A stretch of DNA of 64,000 nucleotides, taken from NCBI RefSeq assembly GCF_000468035.1, contig NZ_KI260523.1:288559-352558 (forward strand). Reading direction: 5' to 3'. The stretch is from Selenomonas sp. oral taxon 892 str. F0426. Its GTDB lineage: Bacteria; Bacillota; Negativicutes; Selenomonadales; Selenomonadaceae. The position numbers were made by a program, and so were the translations under genes. The notes beneath the pieces were generated by a model. It was given only the letters and a program-made list of their open reading frames with translations. It was not told the DNA's origin and did no database searches. This document shows, piece after piece, positions 52,860 to 62,090 of this stretch. Each line of letters begins with the position of its first letter. The first letter of the stretch is position 1.

Positions 52860-54167
52860 CTAGCTCAGCCGATCAAGTTCGGAAAAAAATGTTGGGTAAG
52901 AAATATTCACGCTGTCCGAGTTCTCAAGGAGAACTCCCTCTGCCGCCGCACCGAGCACAGCAAGCGACATTGCCATGCGATGATCCCCCCAGCTCGACAC
53001 CTGCGCCCGCTCGATCTTTGCGTTCCCGTGGATCACAAGTCCATCCTCCCGCTCCTCGATGCTGCCGGGAGCAAGTTTTTGGAACTCCGCCGCAATCGCA
53101 CGGAGACGATCTGTCTCCTTTACGCGCAATTCCCCCGCTCCCGTGATTACGGTATCACCCTTGGCAAAGAGAGCAGCAACGGCAAGCACCGGAATCTCGT
53201 CGATGAGGCGCGGCATAATCTCCGCACCGAAGGACACGCCGTGCAGATGCGCCGCCTCGACTGCAATGTCCGCCACACGCTCGCCGCCGCTCATGCGTTC
53301 ATTTTGCAGTGTGATATGTGCTCCCATCTCTGTGAGTACATCCAGAATCCCCGTACGTGTCGGATTGATGCCAACGTTTTTCAAGAGAAGCCGACTGTCC
53401 GCGATAATGCTGCCCGCAACGAGGAAGAACGCCGCTGAGCTGATATCCCCAGGCACCGTGATTTCATCCGGTGCACGGTAGCCGCCCTTCTCCACAGGGT
53501 AAAGCGTTACGCTCGTTCCACTTCGCTCGAGATGGACGCCGAAGCCCGCGAGCATCTGCTCCGTATGGTCGCGCGAAACATACGGCTCCGTGACGGTCGT
53601 CGGCGCATCCGCATAGAGTCCCGCAAGCAGGATCGCGGACTTGACCTGTGCACTTGCAACGGGGCTTTTGTAGTGAATGCCGCGCAGCTTTGCCTCCGTC
53701 GGTACAATCGTGAGCGGGAGATTGTTGTTCCCGCTGCGTCCATAGATCTGCGCTCCCATCTCAGAGAGCGGTCGGAGCACACGCCCCATCGGGCGGCGCG
53801 TCAGCGAGGAATCACCGCAAAACACGGAGAGGAATGGCTGCGGAGCGAGCAGGCCCATCATGAGGCGCAGCGTCGTCCCAGAGTTCCCCGCATCAAGGAC
53901 GGTCAGTGGTTCGGTCAACCCGTGTAAACCATTGCCTGTAACGATCAGCTCATTCTCGTTAAGAAATTTGACATCCACGCCCAGCGCACGCATCACGCCG
54001 ACCGTCGAGAGGCAATCCTCTGCATGGAGAAAATTTCGAATATGCACGGGTGTATTTCCGAGTCCCGCAAACATGACGCTGCGGTGCGAGATGGATTTAT
54101 CCCCCGGTATATCAATCTCGCCCTGCCACCCGTGTCGCGCGGGTGCAATCGTCCGAATCTCAGCCAT
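52860..54167 (-). CDS. aroA: EPSP synthase
   Basis: 435 aa. IDIPGDKSISHRSVMFAGL, VLDAGNSGTTLRLMMGLLAP, ASAQVKSAILLAGLYA, GDISSAAFFLVAGSI, LRVKETDRLRAIAAEF and SWGDHRMAMSLAV are all present. Makes EPSP in the shikimate pathway. 4 nt after the flavoprotein stop. Confidence 0.97.
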   Translation of the reverse strand: MAEIRTIAPARHGWQGEIDIPGDKSISHRSVMFAGLGNTPVHIRNFLHAEDCLSTVGVMRALGVDVKFLNENELIVTGNGLHGLTEPLTVLDAGNSGTTLRLMMGLLAPQPFLSVFCGDSSLTRRPMGRVLRPLSEMGAQIYGRSGNNNLPLTIVPTEAKLRGIHYKSPVASAQVKSAILLAGLYADAPTTVTEPYVSRDHTEQMLAGFGVHLERSGTSVTLYPVEKGGYRAPDEITVPGDISSAAFFLVAGSIIADSRLLLKNVGINPTRTGILDVLTEMGAHITLQNERMSGGERVADIAVEAAHLHGVSFGAEIMPRLIDEIPVLAVAALFAKGDTVITGAGELRVKETDRLRAIAAEFQKLAPGSIEEREDGLVIHGNAKIERAQVSSWGDHRMAMSLAVLGAAAEGVLLENSDSVNISYPTFFSELDRLS

Positions 54168-54171
54168 TCAC

Positions 54172-55425
54172 TTACGCCCCTTCCAAATTCCATACGCTGC
54201 AGCAGCCTGCTGCATGCCCCATCGAAAATGCCGCCTGTAAATTATAACCGCCCGTATAAGCATCCACATCGACCAATTCTCCGGCAAAATAGAGATTCCT
54301 CACAAGCTTGGACTCCATCGTGCGCGGGTTGATCTCATGCGTTGCGACCCCACCGGCTGTCACAATCGCCTCGGCAATGGGACGTGTCCCGATGATCGTG
54401 AGCGGCAGTGCCTGCAATGTACGCACCAGCCGCTCACGTTCCTTCGCCGAAGTTTGCCCAACAACACGCTCCGGCGAAAGATTCGCTGCCTCCAGGACAA
54501 TATCTATGAGACGCTTGGGCAGGAGATCGACCATGCCATTGTGGAGCTGCTTCTGCGCGTACGCCGCAAAGTCCCGATCCACGCGTTCCCGCAGTTTCTC
54601 ATGCATGAGTGCAGGCTTCAGATTCAGACGAAGCTCCAGCTCCTTTGCACCAGCCGCAAGAAGCTCTGAGGCACAGCGACTCAGCTGCAAAATGATGGGG
54701 CCTGTCACGCCAAAATGGGTAAAGAGCATCTCACCGAAAAACTCCTGCTCCTTCTTCCCCTCGCGATGGAGGCTTGCGCGCACATTCCGCAGCGCAAGCC
54801 CCTGCACATCCTTTACCCACACTTCCCTCGTCACGAGAGGAACGAGGGCGGGAAAGATCGGCGTAACCGTATGTCCTGCCGTACGCGCAAGTGCATAGCC
54901 GTCGCCCGTCGACCCTGTCGCCGGATAGGATGCGCCGCCCGTGGCAAGAACCACGGCGGCTGCATCCAGTCGTTTGCCGTCCTGCAGCTGTACGCCGCAC
55001 ACGGCATGATCTTCGATGATAAGTTCACGCACCGCTGCGTTTGTTCGGATCTCCACATTCTGATCATGCAGATGGCGCAGAACGGCATCCACCACATCGG
55101 CAGCACGGTCACTCTGCGGGAATACACGGTTGCCGCGTTCGGTCTTGAGCGGTACACCCAGCCCCTCAAAGAACGCGATCACATCTGCATTGTCAAAGGC
55201 ACGCAGACTGCTGTTGAGAAATCTGCCGTTTCCAACAATATTTTTGATAATATCAGGAATCTCGTCGGCACTTGTGACGTTGCACCGCCCCTTGCCCGTG
55301 ATCATCATCTTGCGGCCGACGCGTGCCATCTTTTCGAGGAGCAGAACGCTCCCGCCGTACTCCGCCGCCGCTGCTGCCGCCATCATGCCCGCAGGGCCTG
55401 CGCCCACCACGATGATTCGCTTCAC
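54172..55425 (-). CDS. HI0933-family FAD-dependent oxidoreductase
   Basis: 417 aa. FAD-binding IIVVGAGPAGMMAAAAAAEY, then ARVGRKMMITGKGRCNVTSA, VLATGGASYPATGSTGDGYA, and the C-terminal AGGVATHEINPRTMESK plus FAGELVDVDAYTGGYNLQ. HI0933/YhiN/BaiN group; the physiological substrate is unknown. GTG start at 55425. The end of rluB overlaps the first 173 nt in another frame, which is odd (see finding). Confidence 0.9.
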   Translation of the reverse strand: MKRIIVVGAGPAGMMAAAAAAEYGGSVLLLEKMARVGRKMMITGKGRCNVTSADEIPDIIKNIVGNGRFLNSSLRAFDNADVIAFFEGLGVPLKTERGNRVFPQSDRAADVVDAVLRHLHDQNVEIRTNAAVRELIIEDHAVCGVQLQDGKRLDAAAVVLATGGASYPATGSTGDGYALARTAGHTVTPIFPALVPLVTREVWVKDVQGLALRNVRASLHREGKKEQEFFGEMLFTHFGVTGPIILQLSRCASELLAAGAKELELRLNLKPALMHEKLRERVDRDFAAYAQKQLHNGMVDLLPKRLIDIVLEAANLSPERVVGQTSAKERERLVRTLQALPLTIIGTRPIAEAIVTAGGVATHEINPRTMESKLVRNLYFAGELVDVDAYTGGYNLQAAFSMGHAAGCCSVWNLEGA

Positions 55426-56152
55426 TCACCCGCACCCCCGCAATCATACATAGTTCCCGAATCTCCTCCGCCGTCAGATGCCGATACGCACCACAGGCAA
55501 GCCCACGCAATGTCAGCTGAGCAAAGCGAACGCGCCGGAGTACAGTCACACGGCAGCCGATTGCCGCAAACATGCGGCGCACCTGTCGATTACGCCCCTC
55601 ATGGATGATTGTCTCGACTACCGTACGCCCCTCCTCTGCCTTCAGCACGCGCAGACGTGCCGGAGCCGTCCTGCCGTCCTCAAGGAGAATGCCGGAGCGC
55701 AGCTGCGCCAGACCATCCTCCGTAACGGTACCCACGACCTCCGCATGGTAGACCTTGTCAATCTCGTAGCGCGGATGGAGCAGCCCCTGTGTCAGGGCAC
55801 CGTCGTTGGTGATGAGGAGCAGTCCCTCCGTATCGGCATCCAATCGCCCCACGGGGTAAAGCCGCACAGGGAAATCGGGCAGAAGATCGAGCACGGTCTT
55901 GCGCCCCCGATCATCCCGGACCGTCGAAAGATAGCCACGCGGCTTGTTGAGGAGAATATAGCAGCGCTTTTCATATTCCCGTATGAATTTGCCGTCGACG
56001 GAGATTTTATGCCGCGCAGGATCGTACTTTGAGCCAAGCTCCGTAATCGTTACGCCATCCACCGCAACCCGTCCGGCGCGGATCATCTCCTCTGCCGCGC
56101 GGCGCGATGCCACGCCCGCATTGCTGAGGATCTTTTGCAGTCGTTCTTCCAT
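55253..56152 (-). CDS. rluB: RsuA/RluB-type 23S/16S pseudouridine synthase, frame-extended end
   Basis: 299 aa as read. S4 domain (about 1-50: RLQKILSNAGVASRRAAEEM), catalytic Asp in VGRLDADTEGLLLITNDG, then IIHEGRNRQVRRMFAAIG. Homology ends near residue 238 (LTAEEIRELCMIAG); the last 60 residues (Arg/Gly/Ser-rich) are the flavoprotein gene read out of frame. Dropping one G from the G5 run at 55435-55439 gives a stop at 55426-55428, right before the flavoprotein GTG, and a normal 241-aa protein. So a frameshift (real or sequencing) is likely. Confidence 0.88.
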   Translation of the reverse strand: MEERLQKILSNAGVASRRAAEEMIRAGRVAVDGVTITELGSKYDPARHKISVDGKFIREYEKRCYILLNKPRGYLSTVRDDRGRKTVLDLLPDFPVRLYPVGRLDADTEGLLLITNDGALTQGLLHPRYEIDKVYHAEVVGTVTEDGLAQLRSGILLEDGRTAPARLRVLKAEEGRTVVETIIHEGRNRQVRRMFAAIGCRVTVLRRVRFAQLTLRGLACGAYRHLTAEEIRELCMIAGVRVSEANHRGGRRPCGHDGGSSGGGVRRERSAPRKDGTRRPQDDDHGQGAVQRHKCRRDS

Positions 56153-56160
56153 ATCGTTCC

Positions 56161-59100
56161 CTAGCGCACTCTGACTGCGCTTTCTCCCATAAGCTGTGCG
56201 AGTTCTCGTCGTACCGCTGCCGATCCGTCAATCCAATGGCGCGTCTCAAGCTGCCGCCAGCGTCCGTCGCTGCGCACATAGACAGGGTGATCTCCGGGAT
56301 GTCCGGCAAAGACGGCCTGCATCTCATTCCAGAGCACCCGACGGTCCGTATCGGTCGGCGGAATTAGGTAAAAGGAAGAGCGGTACTCACTCATCCGCCA
56401 GATCTCGTCAGCGAGCAGCTTTGGCTCTTCCCCCGTCATATCGACGCGCCCCTCCACCACGATGATCGCATCCGGCTCCAAGTCGGACACATGCGCATAA
56501 AACACGCGCGGAAATACGGTGACCTCGATCGTCCCGCTGAAGTCCTCAAGTTCGGCAAAGAGCATGGTATCGCCCTTCTTCGTTGTAAAGCGCTTCGTGC
56601 TCGTAAGGATCCCGCCGACGCGTACGAGTTGGCGATCCTTTCGCACCGCACTCCGAATCTCCCCAATGGAGAGCAGTGATGAGAGTGTATCGCTGCAGTC
56701 GTCCAACGGATGCCCGGTAATATAAAACCCCGTCGCCTCCTTTTCCCACGTTAGGCGCTCGCGGGCTGTACTCGGCGCGACATCATCTGAGATGCGAATC
56801 TGCTGCACCTCCTCCATGGTATCATCGCCGAAGAGTCCAATCTGCCCGCTCAAAAGATCGCGCTGCCGCCGCGCCGCATCCTGTATCGCCGCGTCAAGTG
56901 CTGCGAGCAGTTGGTTGCGCTCGACGCCAATGCTGTCAAATGCACCGCATTTGATGAGGCTTTCAATCGCGCGCTTGTTGATCGTCCGCATATCAACGCG
57001 CGCACAGAAATCCACAAGCGAGCGGAACTTCCCGCCCTCCGCGCGCACGCGCTCCATGCTCATGATCGCGTTCTCGCCAACGTTACGGACAGCGGCAAGC
57101 CCGAAGCGGATTGCCCCGTCCTCGATACCGAACGACGCCGCGCTCGAGTTGATGTCGGGCGGCAGGATCTTGATCCCCATCTGGCGGCAGAGCTGGATGT
57201 AGACGGGGATCTTATCCGTCTTATCCATAATGCTCGTCAGGACTCCCGCCATGAATTCCACAGGATAATGCGCCTTGAGATATGCCGTCTGCCACGCGAG
57301 CAGTGCATAGGCCGCACTGTGCGACTTGTTGAAGCCATAGTCCGCAAAGTGCGTCAAAAGATCGAAGATGTGGTTGGCAAGTCCTGACTCAATGCCATTC
57401 TTGTCGCAGCCCTGCAAAAAGATTTCCTTCTGCGCCATCAGCAGATCGTGCTTCTTCTTCCCCATCGCGCGGCGCAGGATATCCGCCTGACCGAGGCTGA
57501 ATCCCGCGAGCACCTGCACAATCTGCATGACCTGCTCCTGGTAGAGCACGACGCCAAAGGTCTCCTTGAGGATCGGCTCGAGCAGCGGGTGCATATAGAC
57601 GACCTCTTTTTTTCCATGCAGCCCATCAATGAAGTCTGTCACCATGCCGCTGCCAAGGGGGCCCGGCCGGTAAAGTGCCACCGTCGGAATGAGATCGACA
57701 AAGCCCTTCGGCTGCAGATCCTTGACGAGGTTCGTCATGCCCGCAGACTCCATCTGAAACACAGCTCCCGTGTCTCCATTGCACAGCATCTTTGACGTTT
57801 TCTCATCCACGAGCGGAATCTGATCGATGTCCAGCTCAATTCCGTGTGACACACGTATATGCGTCACCGTATCGGCGATAATGGACAGTGTCCGCAGGCC
57901 CAGGAAATCCATTTTGAGAAGACCGAGTGCCTCCACATCATCCTTGTCGAACTCCGTGACCAGCGTCCCCTCGGAGACCCAAACCGGCACCTGACTCGCG
58001 AGCGGATTCTTCGCGATCACAACCCCCGCTGCATGGATGGATGTATTGCGCGGAAGGCCTTCAATCCTGCGTGCGAGATCAATGACCCTGCGAACGCTCT
58101 CGTCCTCGTCATAGAGTCGTCGAAAATCTGCTGACTCCTTGAGTGCACGATCCAATGTGATGTTCAGCTCCGCAGGAACGAGCTTTGTGATTGCCGACAC
58201 CTCACTGAAGGACATCTCGAGCACGCGCCCGACATCACGGATCGCCCCCTTTGCCCCCATCGTACCGAATGTAGCGATCTGTGCGACGTGATCCTCTCCA
58301 TAGCGTTCCTTGACATACGAAATCACCCGTCCGCGGTTGATATCATCAAAGTCGATATCAATATCCGGCATAGACACGCGTTCGGGATTGAGAAAGCGCT
58401 CGAAGAGCAGCGCATATTGAAGCGGATCAATGTTCGTGATGCCCAGCAGATAGGCAACGATGCTGCCCGCCGCCGAACCGCGTCCGGGGCCAACGGCAAC
58501 ACCATGCTCACGCGCATAGAGAATAAAGTCCCAGACGATGAGAAAGTAGCTGGCATAGCCCATGCCATGAATGACGCCAAGTTCATAGTCGAGGCGCGTA
58601 CGAATTTCATTCGACACATCCGGATAACGGGAGGGAATACGCTCCTCACAGAGCGCGCGGAGATAGTCGTCGTCCTTTTCAAAGTTCTCGGGAATGGGAT
58701 AGAACGGCAGCTGCAGCTCACCAAACGTGAAATTCACCTGACAGCGCTCCGCGATCTTTGCCGTATTTTCGATCGCTCCCGGATAGTCCGCAAAGAGCTC
58801 CGCCATCTCCTGCTCTGATTTCAGATAATAATCAGGCCCGGAGAAGCGCATGCGGTCGGGATCGTTGATCGTCCGCCCCATCTGAACACAGAGCAGAATA
58901 TCATGAAACTCACTGTCGTCTGCATTGACATAGTGGACATCATTTGTCGCAACCAGCCCGACACCGTGGCGGTTTGCCATATCGCGGAGCGCACGGTTGA
59001 CCGTCTTTTCCTCGGGCAGTCCATGATCTTGAATCTCGAGAAAAAAATTATCCTGCCCAAAGATCCCGACGTATTCGCAAATGAGTTCCTCTGCCCGCTG

Positions 59101-59553
59101 GGTATTTCCACGCAGAATTGCCTGCGGGATCTCACCTGCCACACAGGCAGAGAGTGCAATGATGCCCTCGTGATATTTACGCAGCAGTTCCTTATCAATA
59201 CGCGGCTTATAATAATATCCCTCGGTATTGGCGAGGGATATTAGCTCAACCAGATTGCGGTAGCCCGTTTCATTCTCGGCAAGGAGGATGAGATGATAGT
59301 AGCGTGTGCCGTCGACCTCCGTTCGTTCCTGCCGCATGCCTGGTGCCAGATAGACCTCACAGCCAATGATGGGGTGAACGCCCTGTGCCTTTGCCTCTTT
59401 ATAGAATCTGACCGCACCATACATAACGCCGTGATCGGTCATGGCAACAGCGTCCATGCCTAGTTCTTTCGTACGCCGCACGAGTTCCTTGATCCGACTC
59501 GCGCCGTCGAGCAGACTGTACTCCGTATGTACGTGCAGATGGGCAAACGCCAT
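56161..59553 (-). CDS. dnaE: DNA polymerase III alpha subunit
   Basis: 1130 aa. PHP domain (FAHLHVHTEYSLLDGA, AVAMTDHGVMYG), polymerase palm with PDIDIDFDD near residue 390 and GRGSAAGSIVAYLLG, fingers with QEQVMQIV and KSHSAAYALLAWQTAYLKAHY, tandem HhH and an OB domain near 1000. C family replicase subunit. rluB follows after 8 nt. Confidence 0.97.
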   Translation of the reverse strand: MAFAHLHVHTEYSLLDGASRIKELVRRTKELGMDAVAMTDHGVMYGAVRFYKEAKAQGVHPIIGCEVYLAPGMRQERTEVDGTRYYHLILLAENETGYRNLVELISLANTEGYYYKPRIDKELLRKYHEGIIALSACVAGEIPQAILRGNTQRAEELICEYVGIFGQDNFFLEIQDHGLPEEKTVNRALRDMANRHGVGLVATNDVHYVNADDSEFHDILLCVQMGRTINDPDRMRFSGPDYYLKSEQEMAELFADYPGAIENTAKIAERCQVNFTFGELQLPFYPIPENFEKDDDYLRALCEERIPSRYPDVSNEIRTRLDYELGVIHGMGYASYFLIVWDFILYAREHGVAVGPGRGSAAGSIVAYLLGITNIDPLQYALLFERFLNPERVSMPDIDIDFDDINRGRVISYVKERYGEDHVAQIATFGTMGAKGAIRDVGRVLEMSFSEVSAITKLVPAELNITLDRALKESADFRRLYDEDESVRRVIDLARRIEGLPRNTSIHAAGVVIAKNPLASQVPVWVSEGTLVTEFDKDDVEALGLLKMDFLGLRTLSIIADTVTHIRVSHGIELDIDQIPLVDEKTSKMLCNGDTGAVFQMESAGMTNLVKDLQPKGFVDLIPTVALYRPGPLGSGMVTDFIDGLHGKKEVVYMHPLLEPILKETFGVVLYQEQVMQIVQVLAGFSLGQADILRRAMGKKKHDLLMAQKEIFLQGCDKNGIESGLANHIFDLLTHFADYGFNKSHSAAYALLAWQTAYLKAHYPVEFMAGVLTSIMDKTDKIPVYIQLCRQMGIKILPPDINSSAASFGIEDGAIRFGLAAVRNVGENAIMSMERVRAEGGKFRSLVDFCARVDMRTINKRAIESLIKCGAFDSIGVERNQLLAALDAAIQDAARRQRDLLSGQIGLFGDDTMEEVQQIRISDDVAPSTARERLTWEKEATGFYITGHPLDDCSDTLSSLLSIGEIRSAVRKDRQLVRVGGILTSTKRFTTKKGDTMLFAELEDFSGTIEVTVFPRVFYAHVSDLEPDAIIVVEGRVDMTGEEPKLLADEIWRMSEYRSSFYLIPPTDTDRRVLWNEMQAVFAGHPGDHPVYVRSDGRWRQLETRHWIDGSAAVRRELAQLMGESAVRVR

Positions 59554-59589
59554 ATCGTTCCTCCTTTCTCTGATGTTATGTCTGATTGC

Positions 59590-61353
59590 CTATGTCAGAG
59601 AACTCGATGCGCAAAAATTCTCCCAGATCTCCTGATACGCCGTCTCCAACTCCTCCATATATCCCTGTACATTCATCAGGGGAGAACGCTTCATATTTGC
59701 ACGCAGCCCCATGTGATACGCCTCCAGCAGCTTCGGAGTCTCTGCGAGCTGAACGGCGCGGCGCACATAGTTGATGTCATTCTCGGCAATGAGTTCGCGA
59801 ACCCCTGCATTCGTCAGTATGGACGCAGCAAAACGAGCACCGTGCGTACGCCCGCGCAGTGAAATAACGGGAACACCCATGTAGAGGGCCTCACACGTCG
59901 TCAGTCCGCCGTTGTAGGGAGCCGTATCAAGCGCAATATCAATATCCCGATACTGCTCAAGATAGTCCGGACTATAGGGACGGAACTCCACGCGCGTCAA
60001 ATCAAAGTTGAGTATAGAAAGGCGCTTCTTGGCAAAGCTGACTCCCGAATCAATGCTGCATATCTTCCCTTTAATGATGAGCTTTGAGCCACGGACAGAC
60101 TCCAAGATGCCGCGCCAAAGGAGCAGAATCTCATCTGTCGCCTTGGCAAAGTTGTTAAAGCTGCCAAATGTCACATAGCCGTTCCTGCGCATGGGCGGCT
60201 CATAGCCAGCCTCCGGCATCACGCGAATCGCCTCTGGCGCATAGCAGAGATGCGAGTGCGGCAGCCGCAGGATGCGCTCGGTAAAGCCAGCCTCCGCCTG
60301 AAGATCCCCCTTTGGAATACAGACCTCATCCGAGAGAAAATAGTCTATGCCATGAAGTCCCGTTGTATTCGTATAGCCGATCCCGGAAACTTGAACAGGA
60401 GCAGGACGATATGCCATGATCGGCAGCGCATTGTCCTGCGAGTGACCGGACAAATCGACCAAGATGTCAATCTTGTCCTCTGCAATGAGGCGTGCGGCCT
60501 TCCGCGGCGCCCGCCCTCGCAGATCACGCCAAGTTACACGGCGCGTACGCAGACGCTCCGTCACGGCATCACTCCTGCCAGTCGCATAGCAAAACACCAT
60601 AAACCGCTCTCCATCGAAATGATGAAGCAAGGGAGACAAGAAATACGCGACCGCATGTTCCCGAAAGTCTGGGGATATATAACCGATGCGCAGCTTTTTC
60701 TGTGGCGCTCGCGGCGTGTGTTCATGAACATATGGATGAACATCCTGCATCTCATCATATGCCTCTGCCTTCTGACGACCATCCTTAGCCCCAAGATACC
60801 GATAATTGCGCATAAAAAGGTACTTGCTGTAGAGTTCGGCCGCCTCATCCGATGTATCCGCAAGACGACTGGACATGAGAAGCTCGTGCGCTGCCCCCTT
60901 CGGCTCTCCCGCAAGATAGAGTGCATCAGCAAGCCATCCGCGCGCGCGCTTTAGCATCTGATGATAGATCGCATAGGAGAGATCCTCCTCTCCCAGGACC
61001 TTTGCCTTGTGTGTCAACTCCTCGATCAGATCGGCGAGCAGAGGGATCTCATCGTCCAGGCGAAATTCGAGCGCTGCAAGGCCTGCCTGAACCATACGTG
61101 CACGTGGATGGCGCGGCTGTACGTGCAGTACTTTTTCGGCAAGTTCCTCGGCCTCATCAATGCGCCCGCTGTAGAGTGCAACCTCAGCATTGACCGCAGT
61201 CGCATCAATATCCCCCTCCATCAGGCGGTCGACCTCCTGTGCACAGGCACGCATACCCTTCAGATCGCCGTCAGCAGAGAATTTCGTGGCCAGTCTGAGC
61301 CAGTTAATCTTCTCCTCTGCCGTATGTTCAGCCTTTGGCGGCTGCTCCCGCAT
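59590..61353 (-). CDS. TPR-containing O-GlcNAc-transferase-like glycosyltransferase
   Basis: 587 aa. N-terminal helical TPR-like half (about 15-200: ARAMVQAGLAALE-like repeats, RIDEAEELAEKVLHVQPRHP) and C-terminal GT41/SPINDLY catalytic region: KLRIGYISPDFREHAVAYFL, DLSGHSQDNALPIM, PVQVSGIGYTNTTGLHGIDY, YVTFGSFNNFAK, LDTAPYNGGLTTCEALYMGV. Such enzymes O-glycosylate Ser/Thr of proteins, including flagellins in some bacteria. ATG 61353 has GGGAGG before it. Third gene of a cluster; 36 nt before dnaE. Target unknown. Confidence 0.88.
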   Translation of the reverse strand: MREQPPKAEHTAEEKINWLRLATKFSADGDLKGMRACAQEVDRLMEGDIDATAVNAEVALYSGRIDEAEELAEKVLHVQPRHPRARMVQAGLAALEFRLDDEIPLLADLIEELTHKAKVLGEEDLSYAIYHQMLKRARGWLADALYLAGEPKGAAHELLMSSRLADTSDEAAELYSKYLFMRNYRYLGAKDGRQKAEAYDEMQDVHPYVHEHTPRAPQKKLRIGYISPDFREHAVAYFLSPLLHHFDGERFMVFCYATGRSDAVTERLRTRRVTWRDLRGRAPRKAARLIAEDKIDILVDLSGHSQDNALPIMAYRPAPVQVSGIGYTNTTGLHGIDYFLSDEVCIPKGDLQAEAGFTERILRLPHSHLCYAPEAIRVMPEAGYEPPMRRNGYVTFGSFNNFAKATDEILLLWRGILESVRGSKLIIKGKICSIDSGVSFAKKRLSILNFDLTRVEFRPYSPDYLEQYRDIDIALDTAPYNGGLTTCEALYMGVPVISLRGRTHGARFAASILTNAGVRELIAENDINYVRRAVQLAETPKLLEAYHMGLRANMKRSPLMNVQGYMEELETAYQEIWENFCASSSLT

Positions 61354-61382
61354 AGATGAGCACCTCCCTTCCACTCATGTTT

Positions 61383-62090
61383 TCAAACCTCGGGCTGCAG
61401 TTCTGCTCCATATTCATTCAAAAATATTCTCTGATACCGCTTATATTCTGGTGCGAGCGGTTTTTCACGCGGGCAGTGAATACACCAAAAGTCATCCTCC
61501 TGATTGGGAACGACGACGCGAAAATCATGACGCCGCATCTCCATACACATCGCGGTATCATAGAGATGCCACCCCGTAAACAAATCCTCGCGCCAGCGTA
61601 TGCCATACTGCGTCGCAATAAAGAGACCATCCACCGCCTCGACATCAATGTAGTCGCCGTCGGGCTCCATGCAATGCGAGTCCACTACACTCTCCGGCTC
61701 GCAGTGATGAAGAACGCGCCCATACGTGCGCAGCCCATCCCACCAAACGCCGGAACGCGGCAGACTACGGCAGCCGATCACCCCAACAAGCCCGATCGTT
61801 GGATCTGCAAAGATGGAGAGCAGATCGGCGATAATGTCCTTGTTGACGACAAGGACATCCTGATGCAGATATACCATGTATTTGGCATCGGTCGCACGTG
61901 CACCTTCATTATAGCCCGAGCACATCGAGACGGCTCCTCGTACAGGGACATACTCGACGGACATTCCGCGAGGGACACGCAGCGATTTTAAATACAGAAG
62001 ACATTCGCTGTACATATCCTCATCATTGACACAAGAAATAAATGCAATTTTATTTGGATCCAGCCCCATCGATTCTCTATCCTTTTTCAT
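61383..62090 (-). CDS. GT2-like glycosyltransferase
   Basis: 235 aa, resembling the short Glyco_tranf_2-like proteins: KIAFISCVNDEDMYSECLLY, VRGAVSMCSGYNEGA, DAKYMVYLHQDVLVVNK (a DXD-like QDV position), VEAVDGLFIATQYGIRWRED and WHLYDTAMCMEMRRHD. Probably adds a sugar in the same pathway as its OGT-like neighbour. Start overlaps the stop of the upstream gene (ATGA). Acceptor unknown. Confidence 0.8.
   Translation of the reverse strand: MKKDRESMGLDPNKIAFISCVNDEDMYSECLLYLKSLRVPRGMSVEYVPVRGAVSMCSGYNEGARATDAKYMVYLHQDVLVVNKDIIADLLSIFADPTIGLVGVIGCRSLPRSGVWWDGLRTYGRVLHHCEPESVVDSHCMEPDGDYIDVEAVDGLFIATQYGIRWREDLFTGWHLYDTAMCMEMRRHDFRVVVPNQEDDFWCIHCPREKPLAPEYKRYQRIFLNEYGAELQPEV

Noticed and set aside
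51744..53438. 564-codon plus-strand frame
   Set aside because: Antisense to plsC, cmk and aroA, all clearly recognised; no motif of its own.
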